Translations under genes and position numbers: made by a program | Shown: positions 36,289-44,839 of the stretch, piece after piece | How positions within the stretch are numbered: position 1 is the first letter of the stretch | How the letters are laid out: each line of letters starts with the position of its first letter | The notes under the pieces: generated by a model | Database searches by the model: none | What the model saw: only the letters and a program-made list of their open reading frames with translations | What the model was told of the DNA's origin: nothing | Source: Croceivirga sp009797885 | GTDB lineage: Bacteria; Bacteroidota; Bacteroidia; Flavobacteriales; Flavobacteriaceae | Assembly (NCBI GenBank): GCA_045866215.1 | Contig: AP035880.1 | Coordinates: forward strand, 5,146,001-5,210,000 | Direction: 5' to 3' | DNA length: 64,000 bases

Positions 36289-37952
36289 AAACGATTACAA
36301 AATACATTTGCGTTTCCATAGTGCTGGGAACGATTTTTTCCTGCGAAACACAAAAAAAGCAGGAAGCAACCAAAACCATGGAAGCGTTCACTATTCCACA
36401 AGACCCCATCAATTGGAACAATGAAGTCATTTACCACGTGATGCAACGCAGTTTTTATGATAGCGATGGTGACCTACATGGCGATCTCAATGGGTTTACC
36501 AAAAAACTGGATTATCTCAAGGAACTTGGCGTGACCACCATTTTGTTCACCCCTTTATACGAATCCGGTTTTTACCACAACTATTTCCCGACGAATTACG
36601 AAAACATAGACCAGGAATACGGAACCAAGGAGGACTATCTGAATTTTGTGGAGGCCGTACATCAAAAAGGGCTTAAGTTCCTTATGGACATGGAAACCCA
36701 GTATGCACAAAGCGGACATATTTGGTTTGATGATTCCTATCAAAATCCAGACTCCGAATATTCGGACTTCATTTATTATTCGGATTCCCTGAACCAATTT
36801 CCAGAGCAAATTTTTAGGCCTTCCAAATCGCCCTTATATGAGTTCACGGCCTGGCCTGGCAACAAACACAACATCGTTTTTCTCGATTTGAACCATCCCC
36901 GTGTCAAACAGTGGATGATCGATTTCTACAGCTATTGGGTTGACCCCAATAACGATGGGGATTTCAGTGATGGGGTTGATGGTTTTAGGATTGATCATAT
37001 TATGGACGATCTGGATTACAAGGGGATTTTCACCAATATGTACCAGGATTTTTGGCAACCCATTTTTAAGGCCTGTAAGGACATCAATCCAGCTGTTTTT
37101 ATTTTGGGGGAGCAGTCCAATTGGAATGAGTACGGTGACCAAATGATCATAGAAAGTGGTGCTGATGCAGCTTTTGGTTTTCCGCTTAGGTTCGCCATTG
37201 CCGGAGAGGAAGGCACCCATGATATGTACATTGACCCATCTTCCAATGGGGTTACTATGGAACCCAATCGAGTCCATAAGGTGGTTTTGGAAAGTCTCAA
37301 CAGATTCAGCGATAGCATTTTCTCGGTGAATTTTTTGGAAAACCATGATACGGCACGATGGGCAACGGTGGTACAGGGCAACGAAAACCAAAAACGAAAT
37401 GCCGCTATTTTGAATCTGCTTTTGCCTGGAATTCCCTCCATTTATTATGGCCAGGAGTTGGGGGTCGTAGGCCAGACCCACGAATGGGGAAGCGATGCCA
37501 ACCATATTCCAGTTCGGGAGGCTTTTCCATGGACCGCTAGGATTAACGACCCAGGAAATGCGCTATGGTATAAGGACAGTGCCCCCGTTTGGGATACTTC
37601 CTTTTGGAAATCGGATTTGATCGATCAGTTGAGTCTAGCGCATCAAAAGAAAGATCCAAATTCCCTTTGGTGGCATTATCAGCAGCTCATTACCCTTAGA
37701 AAGGAACACCCCAGTCTTCGGTTAGGCGATTATATGCCCCTATTTGAAAATAGGGAAGGGATTATGGCGTTTCAACGAACGTATCAAAATGAAAGGACGA
37801 TTGTGTTGATCAATATCAGTAATGAACGACAAGACATCCCAATGGACACCGAAGGGTACACAACATTATATGCAAAGGGAGCCACCCCTGCCAACACAAC
37901 ACTAAGGTTAGCCCCTTTTAGCCATTATATTGCGATGGACAAAACGAATTGA
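36285..37952 (+). CDS. GH13 alpha-amylase family protein, lipoprotein
   Basis: 555 aa. Lipobox IFSC near residue 20. The barrel begins IYHVMQRSFYDSDGDLHGDL and has the catalytic residues Asp237 (DGFRIDHI), Glu276 (ILGEQSN) and Asp355 (FLENHDTARW). Conserved region I is unusual, DMETQYAQSGH in place of the normal DxVxNH. A small C-terminal beta domain ends the chain. It could cleave or transfer alpha-glucosides outside the cytoplasm. Last gene of the four-gene operon, overlapping GH127 by 4 bp. Confidence 0.92.
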   Translation: MKTITKYICVSIVLGTIFSCETQKKQEATKTMEAFTIPQDPINWNNEVIYHVMQRSFYDSDGDLHGDLNGFTKKLDYLKELGVTTILFTPLYESGFYHNYFPTNYENIDQEYGTKEDYLNFVEAVHQKGLKFLMDMETQYAQSGHIWFDDSYQNPDSEYSDFIYYSDSLNQFPEQIFRPSKSPLYEFTAWPGNKHNIVFLDLNHPRVKQWMIDFYSYWVDPNNDGDFSDGVDGFRIDHIMDDLDYKGIFTNMYQDFWQPIFKACKDINPAVFILGEQSNWNEYGDQMIIESGADAAFGFPLRFAIAGEEGTHDMYIDPSSNGVTMEPNRVHKVVLESLNRFSDSIFSVNFLENHDTARWATVVQGNENQKRNAAILNLLLPGIPSIYYGQELGVVGQTHEWGSDANHIPVREAFPWTARINDPGNALWYKDSAPVWDTSFWKSDLIDQLSLAHQKKDPNSLWWHYQQLITLRKEHPSLRLGDYMPLFENREGIMAFQRTYQNERTIVLINISNERQDIPMDTEGYTTLYAKGATPANTTLRLAPFSHYIAMDKTN

Positions 37953-38187
37953 TCCCAACCCCAACCCATAACTGGACTACAATGCTTCTTTGTTTAGCAG
38001 CAATTTAGACAATTCCTTTCATTTTGTGGCGCGTTAAAAAACTGATAAAGAACATCGTCATCATTCAGCAATCCCTAACTTTAAACGGTTTCACTTCGTA
38101 GTTGTAAAATCATGAAGGTTTTTTGAAGTGGGGCCATAACCGAGAACCTTATAGCACCGTTGGAATAGCATCCATTTAAACCAGATT

Positions 38188-38640
38188 ATGAAACAATCCC
38201 CAATTTTTGCTTCGTTCTTTTTTTTCCTGTTGACCTGTTATGTCCAGGGACAGAGCGCTAAAGACAGCCTGGAGATAAAACAGGTGGCATTGGATTATAT
38301 CGAATCCCAACATCTGGTGAAACCGGAACAGTTTGAACGCTCGGCCCACCCAAGAATGGTCAAAAGGACCTTTTGGACGGACAAAAAAACGGGAAAGGAA
38401 TATTTGCGCGAAACCTTTACCGATGCCATGGTCCTACTGGCTGAGACCTATAACCAAGACGGCGATGGATTCCCGGAAAACCCAAAAAAAGAGGTCATTA
38501 TCCTGGATATTTATGATAAAACGGCTTCTGTTAAGCTCATAGCGGATGAATGGATAGATTATATGCATATCGTAAAACTGAACGGAAAGTGGCAATTGGT
38601 AAATGTACTTTGGCAGTTCAATGATTCCGAATCCCATTGA
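38188..38640 (+). CDS. Exported NTF2/lumazine-binding-like protein
   Basis: 150 aa with a signal peptide (MKQSPIFASFFFFLLTCYVQGQ). The mature part has the putative lumazine-binding/NTF2-like cone pattern: IKQVALDYIESQHL, HPRMVKRTF, VILDIYDKTASVKLIADEWIDYMHIVKLNGKWQLVNVLW. Such proteins bind small molecules or act as accessory factors; no catalytic motif is clear. Monocistronic. TAACTTTA near 38077 may be the -7 box. Confidence 0.78.
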   Translation: MKQSPIFASFFFFLLTCYVQGQSAKDSLEIKQVALDYIESQHLVKPEQFERSAHPRMVKRTFWTDKKTGKEYLRETFTDAMVLLAETYNQDGDGFPENPKKEVIILDIYDKTASVKLIADEWIDYMHIVKLNGKWQLVNVLWQFNDSESH

Positions 38641-38937
38641 AAACTTGAGGGCGGAAAGCCTAAGATAACATGACGTAGGACGAATTTGAGGGGATTTTCA
38701 AGGCTTCATCCAAGCGCTGGGAAAAGGATTAAAAACCCGTAGCACTTTAATCTGCCATCAATAACATTCCCTTTGTACCTTGCGTCAACTTCCAACAACC
38801 GGTCCGTTGGAATTGCCGACAGTAGCTTCACCAAGACGCTCAATTGTATATCAAGGGAAATGGGGCACAGCTAATACTATAAAAGGGTGTCTGCTGCCAT
38901 CATCCACAAATAAAAATGCTAACCTCAAAACAATGGA

Positions 38938-39735
38938 ATGTACCCCGCACTAAAAGCACATCATAAAGAGGCCATAGAAAACCTTGTTCGGGAATACCGG
39001 AATGACCAAAGGTTCCATGCCATAATTATTGGGGGTTCGGTGGCAAAACAATGTGCAAGGGACGATTCGGATGTTGATTTTATGATTATCGCCACTGAAG
39101 AGGAATTCAAACTCCGGAAATCCAAAGGGGACCTCTTCATTAACCGGACAGATCTCTGCAATTACCCAAGTGGATTTGTTGATGGGAAAATTATAGACCT
39201 TCATTATCTCAACCAAGTGGCGGAAAAAGGAAATGAACCCTCCAGAGCAGCTTTTGATGGTGCTTTTATAGCCTATTCAAGGATAAAAGGCCTTGAGCAA
39301 ATTTTAAATAGAATACCCGTTTACCCCGAAAAAGAAAGGAATGAGCGCCTAAAATCATTTTATTGTATGGCATTCATACAAAACTGGCTAATGGGAGAAG
39401 CAGAGCGTCATGGCACCCTGTACACAAGGTCAAGGGCTGCGTCCCAACTTTCATTATATGCGGGTAGACTGATCCTGGCCCATAACCGCATTCTTTTCCC
39501 TTATCACAAATGGTTTGTACATTATTTGGAAAAGTGTGGAGACAAGCCTTCCGGTTTTATTGAACGTATGAACCGTCTTTTAAAGGAGCCAACCTCTAAA
39601 AATGCAGGTGTTTTATTCCAAAGCATTAGGGATTTTAGGGATTGGGGGATAAGTGACCATGAGGCCTATATGTGGTTTATGACCAAAATGGAATGGAGCT
39701 GGATGCATGGCACCACTGCCTTGGAAGACCTATGA
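38938..39735 (+). CDS. Nucleotidyltransferase-domain protein
   Basis: 265 aa. The pol-beta-type nucleotidyltransferase signature is complete: IIIGGSVAKQCARDDSDVDFMI (GGS plus DxD) and a third acidic residue in KIIDLHYL. The C-terminal half is helical, with no known domain. Similar to aminoglycoside nucleotidyltransferase-like and MNT-type proteins of unknown substrate. No HEPN partner lies next to it, so a toxin-antitoxin role is not supported. It stands alone, 57 bp before the DinB gene. Confidence 0.85.
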   Translation: MYPALKAHHKEAIENLVREYRNDQRFHAIIIGGSVAKQCARDDSDVDFMIIATEEEFKLRKSKGDLFINRTDLCNYPSGFVDGKIIDLHYLNQVAEKGNEPSRAAFDGAFIAYSRIKGLEQILNRIPVYPEKERNERLKSFYCMAFIQNWLMGEAERHGTLYTRSRAASQLSLYAGRLILAHNRILFPYHKWFVHYLEKCGDKPSGFIERMNRLLKEPTSKNAGVLFQSIRDFRDWGISDHEAYMWFMTKMEWSWMHGTTALEDL

Positions 39736-39792
39736 AATCATTTTCAAAATATTGTACGACGTTGCCATACCCAGTTCTTAAATTAAAAAAAT

Positions 39793-40317
39793 ATGCAGTT
39801 TAACTTAGACAAATCAATCGAGGTACTGGAAAAAACACCCGCCATTTTGGAGTCTTATTTATTGGACCTCTCGGACGATTGGCTGAGAGAGAATGAAGGG
39901 GGAGCTACATGGAGTCCCTATACTGTTGTAGGGCATTTGATCTTTGGGGAGAAAACCGATTGGATGGTGCGAATCAAAATAATCCTCAGTACTTCGAAAA
40001 ACAAATTGTTTGAACCCTTTGATAGGTTTGCACAGCAAAAGGAGGACCAAAGTAGGCCCATTAAAGATTTGCTCCTTGATTTCAGGGAATTGAGAAGTAA
40101 AAATTTGGACGAACTCAAATCTTTGAAAATAACCCAAAACGAATTGAAGCGCACCGGAATACATCCCGAATTTGGGGAGGTAACACTGGAACAACTTATT
40201 GCCGCTTGGACCGTTCATGACTTGGGCCATATTGGGCAAATCAGCAGGGTCATGGCCAAACAATACACCAAAGAAGTGGGACCGTGGATCGCTTATCTGG
40301 GAATTTTAAAAAAATAG
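39793..40317 (+). CDS. DinB/YfiT-family metalloprotein
   Basis: 174 aa. Four-helix DinB fold with the three usual metal His residues: one in YTVVGHLIFGE and two in WTVHDLGHIGQ. The DxW at the start (DLSDDWLREN) also fits. Related proteins are thiol-S-transferases such as bacillithiol transferase; Bacteroidota members are mostly uncharacterised. Possibly co-transcribed with the nucleotidyltransferase, 57 bp upstream. Confidence 0.88.
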   Translation: MQFNLDKSIEVLEKTPAILESYLLDLSDDWLRENEGGATWSPYTVVGHLIFGEKTDWMVRIKIILSTSKNKLFEPFDRFAQQKEDQSRPIKDLLLDFRELRSKNLDELKSLKITQNELKRTGIHPEFGEVTLEQLIAAWTVHDLGHIGQISRVMAKQYTKEVGPWIAYLGILKK

Positions 40318-40714
40318 TAGGCCCATAAAAGCGAACCAAAACCACCATCAATTACCCAAACCCTAAGGGCAATTGTAATGGAAAAAAGGGAAATCCAAAA
40401 GTAGGAATATCGAATAATCCCTATTTGGACACCCAGGGCCCACAAGTGAAAAAGAACTGCCATCGAAAATGGAAAAATGAACTAAAAAAATCCCAATAAC
40501 GTTTATAATTCACCTAGTTTTCAGTGTATTGTACCGTAATACTCCGGCAAAACAAGGTCGGATTTCCTAAGTCAAACAAGCTATTGAAAGCGATAAATCA
40601 TCGGTAAAATACACGTTCAAACCGACAAACAACAAAACCTATGAATTTTTCATAGGGGATTCCAGGAAAGCTTTGTGGAAATTTGTAAGAGTTAAACGTC
40701 CAAAATCTTACAAT
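40318..40714. other. Long leader before the PD40 gene
   Basis: 397 bp with no coding signal. It contains the hairpin CCTATGAA-TTT-TTCATAGG listed separately and otherwise nothing recognised. Confidence 0.45.
40638..40656. promoter_or_regulatory. Inverted repeat upstream of the PD40-SprF genes
   Basis: Perfect 8-bp arms CCTATGAA and TTCATAGG with a 3-bp centre, 59 bp before the ATG at 40715. Could be an operator or an mRNA hairpin; there is no T-run, so not a terminator. Confidence 0.45.
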
Positions 40715-41914
40715 ATGATACGCACAGCTACAATTTTTATGATAGGGGCATTTTTGCTACATGTTGGGGCTACAAAAGTTGTGGCCCAAGGCGATGCCCA
40801 TCCACGACCTATTTTTGGGGATGAAGAAGCTACCCAACGAATTGATGATTATTTAAATCTACTTAACCAGGGCTACTCGGAAATTGAAATATTTCAAGAT
40901 TTGGGTAATGCCAATTTATTAAGTGAAAACTATGATTCCGCATCGTTTTGGTTCGAGCGTTTATTGGAAAATACACCGGACCCGCAGCAAAGGGAACGGT
41001 TTCAGGAACGTTATGCCTATGCGAGTCAGAAGGCCCTTGGAAAATTAAAAAACGAGCAAAGGGACTGGACCAATACCGTAATGAATGATTACAGGTCCAT
41101 AAGTCCATCCCAGCAACTAAAAAATGCCTCTGCTGTAGTCGTTTCCGGGAAAAACAGCCTACGGAACACCAAAGCGGAATCCCTGGCACATATGAAGGAG
41201 CAGTACACCCCAAAACTCACCATAACGGCAGATGGAAAAATGGCATTCTTTAGCAAGGCCACTGTCCAAAAACCGGAGACCGGTATATTCTCCAAAAAGG
41301 AAATCGTTTATGAAATCTATCGTGCAGAGAATATCAATGGGGAGTGGAAGAACATCACAAAGGTCCAGGTATGTCCAAAACACTATTCTGCCAAGCATCC
41401 TACGGTTTCTTCCGATGGCACACGACTGTTCTTTGCATCCAATATGCCCGGCACCTTTGGGAAATATGATATTTATGTTTCCACGATCAATACGGATGGT
41501 AGCTTGGGACAGCCCAAAAACCTGGGGGCCAAGGTCAATACCAGAAAGGACGATATGTATCCAAGTTTATTGAACGGTTCCACCCTGGTATTTGCATCCA
41601 ACGGTAGAAAAGGACAGGGTGGTTTCGACCTCTATGCGGTAACCGTGGAAGGCAATCGATTGAGCAAATCCAAAAACCTGGGCAATCGTATCAATAGCCG
41701 GTATGATGATTATGCCCTTACCTTCTCACCGTCCAAGGGAATGGGATTTGTATTGTCCAATCGTGGTGACCAGCGTACCGTTGGCCAATATTCCATTGCA
41801 CCACGGGAAGAGGGTTTACTGTCCAATGTGGAAAAGGACGATCAGAAACTCTGGAAGGCCTTACATGACGGAAACCAAACGGAGTATTCCTCGACAGTTT
41901 TTGAGGACGAGTAA
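40715..41914 (+). CDS. Exported PD40/TolB-like beta-propeller protein
   Basis: 399 aa from MIRTATIFMIGAFLLHVGA, a proper signal peptide; an in-frame TTG 42 bp upstream would place charged residues ahead of it. After a TPR-like helical part (about 30-110) come PD40-type blades: KHPTVSSDGTRLFFASNMPGTFGKYDIYV, DMYPSLLNGSTLVFASNGRKGQGGFDLYAV, DDYALTFSPSKGMGFVLSNR. The same blades occur in T9SS/OmpA proteins of Bacteroidota, but no OmpA domain is present. It precedes the SprF-SPOR gene by 75 bp and probably acts with it at the outer membrane. Confidence 0.88.
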   Translation: MIRTATIFMIGAFLLHVGATKVVAQGDAHPRPIFGDEEATQRIDDYLNLLNQGYSEIEIFQDLGNANLLSENYDSASFWFERLLENTPDPQQRERFQERYAYASQKALGKLKNEQRDWTNTVMNDYRSISPSQQLKNASAVVVSGKNSLRNTKAESLAHMKEQYTPKLTITADGKMAFFSKATVQKPETGIFSKKEIVYEIYRAENINGEWKNITKVQVCPKHYSAKHPTVSSDGTRLFFASNMPGTFGKYDIYVSTINTDGSLGQPKNLGAKVNTRKDDMYPSLLNGSTLVFASNGRKGQGGFDLYAVTVEGNRLSKSKNLGNRINSRYDDYALTFSPSKGMGFVLSNRGDQRTVGQYSIAPREEGLLSNVEKDDQKLWKALHDGNQTEYSSTVFEDE

Positions 41915-41989
41915 AAAAATCCCCTTACGATCTCTATAAAAGGAAAACCCCTTTGTTGACCCATACAGTTTCACTTTAACCCCGAAAAG

Positions 41990-43648
41990 ATGGACTATTT
42001 AAAAAAACATTTCAACACCATAGTGGCCCCACTGTTTTTGGGCATCCTATTGACCCATTCCATGGTGGTGGCACAGGAACAGCAAGTTCCCCAAAATACA
42101 AGGGATCCATTTCACAATCAATTGTTCTTTAACCGATTCCTCATCAATCCTACCTTCTCATTGGTACGTGAGAATAAGTCCTATTTAAATGTACTTTTAA
42201 GAAATCAATATGCAGGCTTTGAGGATAACAACCAAAACTACTTTTTGGGATTTAGCAACAAATTGGATGAGAACACCGCACTGGGGCTGGGCATTTATGG
42301 GCAATGGTCCGGTGTTATCCAAGAGTTTGGGTTTCATGCCAATTATGCCACGGCCGTAAAATTGGGAGAAAAAAGTGCCCTAAGTTTTGGTGCCAATGTG
42401 AACTACAGGAGCCAGGGTTTGGATAGGAACCGTGTTGTGGTGAATGAAGAAGATCCCACGCTGAATGAGGTGGAAAAAATCAATTCCCTGTCCATTGAAC
42501 CAGGTCTTACCCTATCCCTGGGAAAGTGGGATTTTGGGATGTACTTTACGGATATGGTTCGGTATAACCAAACCAATGAAGAGCTTGCCACCAATTTTGG
42601 ACTGGATTATTTAAGACCTCAGCTCCAATATACCCATACCTTTAAAAGGGGGACGGGACTATTTGAGGACGCCAGGCTCATTCCCTTGGTCCAGGCAGGT
42701 AGGGATATCAACAGCGAATGGTCCATGACAGGTTCATTACTGATGGATTTGCCAAAAATGGGTTGGCTACAAGCGAGCTATGACCAGCGCTATGGACTTT
42801 CCTCGGGTTTGGGGTTCAATTTGAACAAAAGACTGTCCTTGGGCTACCTGATGGAGAAAAGCCTTACCGAGCAAGGTGAAAACCTGGGGTGGAACCATGA
42901 GCTTTCCCTTGCCTATACCATGAACGATGAACTTCGTGGAACCGGGATTAATGTACAATTGGCTTCCAATGAAGACGATGAATTTGTTGATGAAATTGTA
43001 CGCAATTACGAAGAACAATTAAACGATTTAAAACAAAAGATGGATGCCACACCGGCCACCACTTTTGATGAAGCAAGCTTGGCCTACCAAAATAGGATGT
43101 TGATCGATGAACTGATCTTAAGACAGGACTCCATAGAAGAATTAAGGAATCAGATGTTTGAAAAACGGTTTGAAAGTATGGTGCGTTTGCTGCGAAGGGA
43201 AATACAACAAAATGGTGCCAAACCCGAATCCAGATCAAGGGGAAGGTTCCATGGTGTACAAACGGGTGTTGCCAGCACGGACAATACCGTTCGACCCAAA
43301 AACAGGGAAGAACGATTTGAAGAATTTAACGAAATCCCCATAAAAGCTAAAAATCGGTCAGATGCTATCGGGGTTAATTCAGGTTTCTATTTAATTGCCA
43401 ATGTATTTAAAAACAAATCCAATGTAAGATCATTTATAAAGGATTTGTCCAATAAGGGGTTGGAGGCAAGGCAATTTTACAACAAGGAAAACGGGTTACA
43501 TTATGTCTATCTGGCCGATTTTAATACTAAGGACGATGCGGATGTTGCCGTTATTTCGGATTTGGACGGATCCTACAAAGACGATAAATGGATCATGGAA
43601 GTCTATAACACTACACAGACCGCAGATATCGGTTTTGAAATGGAATAA
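41990..43648 (+). CDS. PorP/SprF family type IX secretion protein with C-terminal SPOR-like domain
   Basis: 552 aa. Signal peptide, then the SprF barrel (DPFHNQLFFNRFLINPTFSLVRENKSYLNVLLRNQYAGF, ENTALGLGIYGQWSG). After about residue 315 come a coiled coil (IVRNYEEQLNDLKQKM) and a linker, then a SPOR-like domain at about 463-545 (SGFYLIANVFKNKSNVRSFIKDL, GLHYVYLADFNTKDDA). SprF proteins anchor or help secrete giant adhesins through T9SS; SPOR domains bind denuded septal peptidoglycan. No adhesin gene is next to it. A terminator follows at 43699. Confidence 0.92.
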   Translation: MDYLKKHFNTIVAPLFLGILLTHSMVVAQEQQVPQNTRDPFHNQLFFNRFLINPTFSLVRENKSYLNVLLRNQYAGFEDNNQNYFLGFSNKLDENTALGLGIYGQWSGVIQEFGFHANYATAVKLGEKSALSFGANVNYRSQGLDRNRVVVNEEDPTLNEVEKINSLSIEPGLTLSLGKWDFGMYFTDMVRYNQTNEELATNFGLDYLRPQLQYTHTFKRGTGLFEDARLIPLVQAGRDINSEWSMTGSLLMDLPKMGWLQASYDQRYGLSSGLGFNLNKRLSLGYLMEKSLTEQGENLGWNHELSLAYTMNDELRGTGINVQLASNEDDEFVDEIVRNYEEQLNDLKQKMDATPATTFDEASLAYQNRMLIDELILRQDSIEELRNQMFEKRFESMVRLLRREIQQNGAKPESRSRGRFHGVQTGVASTDNTVRPKNREERFEEFNEIPIKAKNRSDAIGVNSGFYLIANVFKNKSNVRSFIKDLSNKGLEARQFYNKENGLHYVYLADFNTKDDADVAVISDLDGSYKDDKWIMEVYNTTQTADIGFEME

Positions 43649-43698
43649 CCATATACACTTCATTAACTCAAACCTATACCATAGGTAAAATGCGAAGT

Positions 43699-43735
43699 AG
43701 CCATTGTCCAGTCTCGTGCTGGGCGATGGCTTTTT
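43699..43735 (+). terminator. Rho-independent terminator after SprF
   Basis: AGCCATTGTCC pairs with GGGCGATGGCT around an 11-nt loop (one G-T pair and one mismatch), followed by TTTTT. Confidence 0.8.
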
Positions 43736-43931
43736 AATTCTACATGGGATACCCCGATTTGAGGAAAATTCCTTAGATAAAAGTGCATTTGGACGAAAAT
43801 ACCTACAATTTCATCGACAGCTCAAATAATTCCAGTATTTTACAATCATATAATAGAGTAACCCCGAAAATTCTAATATATGTTAACCTACAACTACACT
43901 CAGAGAACTGGCTCCGGCCCACCCAAAAAAG

Positions 43932-43949
43932 TTCCTTGGCACCAAGGAA
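43932..43949. promoter_or_regulatory. 18-bp palindrome upstream of the NarL-type regulator
   Basis: TTCCTTGG-CA-CCAAGGAA, perfect 8-bp arms. It is about 190 bp before the regulator gene. Operator or hairpin; function unknown. Confidence 0.4.
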
Positions 43950-44141
43950 ATTTTCAATTGAACATTTTGTACGAGCGAAACGGCTAACGCTTTTTTGTTC
44001 ATAGGTCAATAGCCCTACCCCAATGGTATTGAGGTAAACATTACCGTTTTGCCTTGTTGTCATTTCCATCCTTTGTCATAAAGGGATGTGCCTCGCTATG
44101 GCCAAAATTCAAAGAATTTGTAACCCCAAATCATACATAAC

Positions 44142-44774
44142 ATGAAAACCCCGAATCATGTCATGGTCTTGGACCATGACCCTAGTACCGTAGAACTTTG
44201 CAACAGTATTTTTGAAGAAATGCAGGACTATTCCCTAAAAGTGGTCTGCCACTCCCTAAGGGAGGCCCTTACGAATGAGGACCGTTACAGTTTTGATCTA
44301 TTGATAACGGAGACCAAGGTAAACGGGCAGTCCGGTTTGCGCTTTGTGAACAGTATTTTACAGCGAAATCCACAATTGAAAGTGCTTGTGGTAAGTTCGG
44401 ACAACGATTTTGAACTCATCAAGCAGGCATTTAAAATTGGTGTTCACGGCTATTTGACCAAACCCGTAACACCGGAACGACTGTTATCTGCCTTAAAAAC
44501 GATTGAGGAAGAGGGCACGGCATTGAGCAATGACGTTTCCAAAAAAATAGTCTCCGTATTCCGCGAGAAACGCTATTCCATGCTTTCCCAACGGGAAAAC
44601 CAGATTATTGGATATTTAGGTCAAGGCGCTACCTATAAGGATATTGCTAAAAAGCTCTTTGTAACGCCAAGCACGGTCAATTTTCATTTGCAGAACATTT
44701 ATTTAAAGTTGAATGTACGTTCAAAATCCGAGGCTTTACATCGTCTTAAGACCATAGGTGCACCCGCTTACTAA
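44142..44774 (+). CDS. NarL/LuxR-type response regulator with Asp-to-Glu receiver
   Basis: 210 aa. Receiver (about 5-120): acidic pair DHD (11-13), switch region VVSS, and Lys in HGYLTKPVTPERLL are present, but the phosphoacceptor position reads LLITETKVNGQSG, so the Asp is Glu57. DNA codon GAG confirms it. The C-terminal LuxR HTH is intact (LSQRENQIIGYLGQGATYKDIAKKLFVTPSTVNFHLQNIYLKLNVRSKSEAL). Glu often mimics phospho-Asp, so the protein may be constitutively active or controlled in another way. No kinase gene is adjacent. Confidence 0.9.
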   Translation: MKTPNHVMVLDHDPSTVELCNSIFEEMQDYSLKVVCHSLREALTNEDRYSFDLLITETKVNGQSGLRFVNSILQRNPQLKVLVVSSDNDFELIKQAFKIGVHGYLTKPVTPERLLSALKTIEEEGTALSNDVSKKIVSVFREKRYSMLSQRENQIIGYLGQGATYKDIAKKLFVTPSTVNFHLQNIYLKLNVRSKSEALHRLKTIGAPAY

Positions 44775-44783
44775 AGCAAATGC

Positions 44784-44820
44784 AAAAAAAAAGCCCCTGT
44801 CGCTATCGTCAGGGGCTTAA
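44784..44820 (-). terminator. Terminator of dnaK
   Basis: AAGCCCCTG and CAGGGGCTT form a GC-rich stem with a 10-nt loop; on the minus strand it is followed by nine T. On the plus strand no T-run follows, so it serves mainly dnaK. Confidence 0.88.
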
Positions 44821-44839
44821 CTATCTAAATTCTCGTTGC

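Larger units (their letters stand above)
43649..44141. other. 493-bp intergenic region
   Basis: Holds the terminator of the SprF gene (43699-43735) and an 18-bp palindrome at 43932. No credible protein-coding frame or RNA gene was seen in the remaining AT-rich sequence. Confidence 0.5.

Noticed and set aside
36834..37505. Open frame of 223 codons antisense to the GH13 gene
   Set aside because: Lies wholly inside a clear GH13 gene and has no domain or signal of its own.
38938..39735. Toxin-antitoxin (MNT-HEPN) pair
   Set aside because: The nucleotidyltransferase is long and no HEPN-type partner is adjacent; the next gene is a DinB protein.
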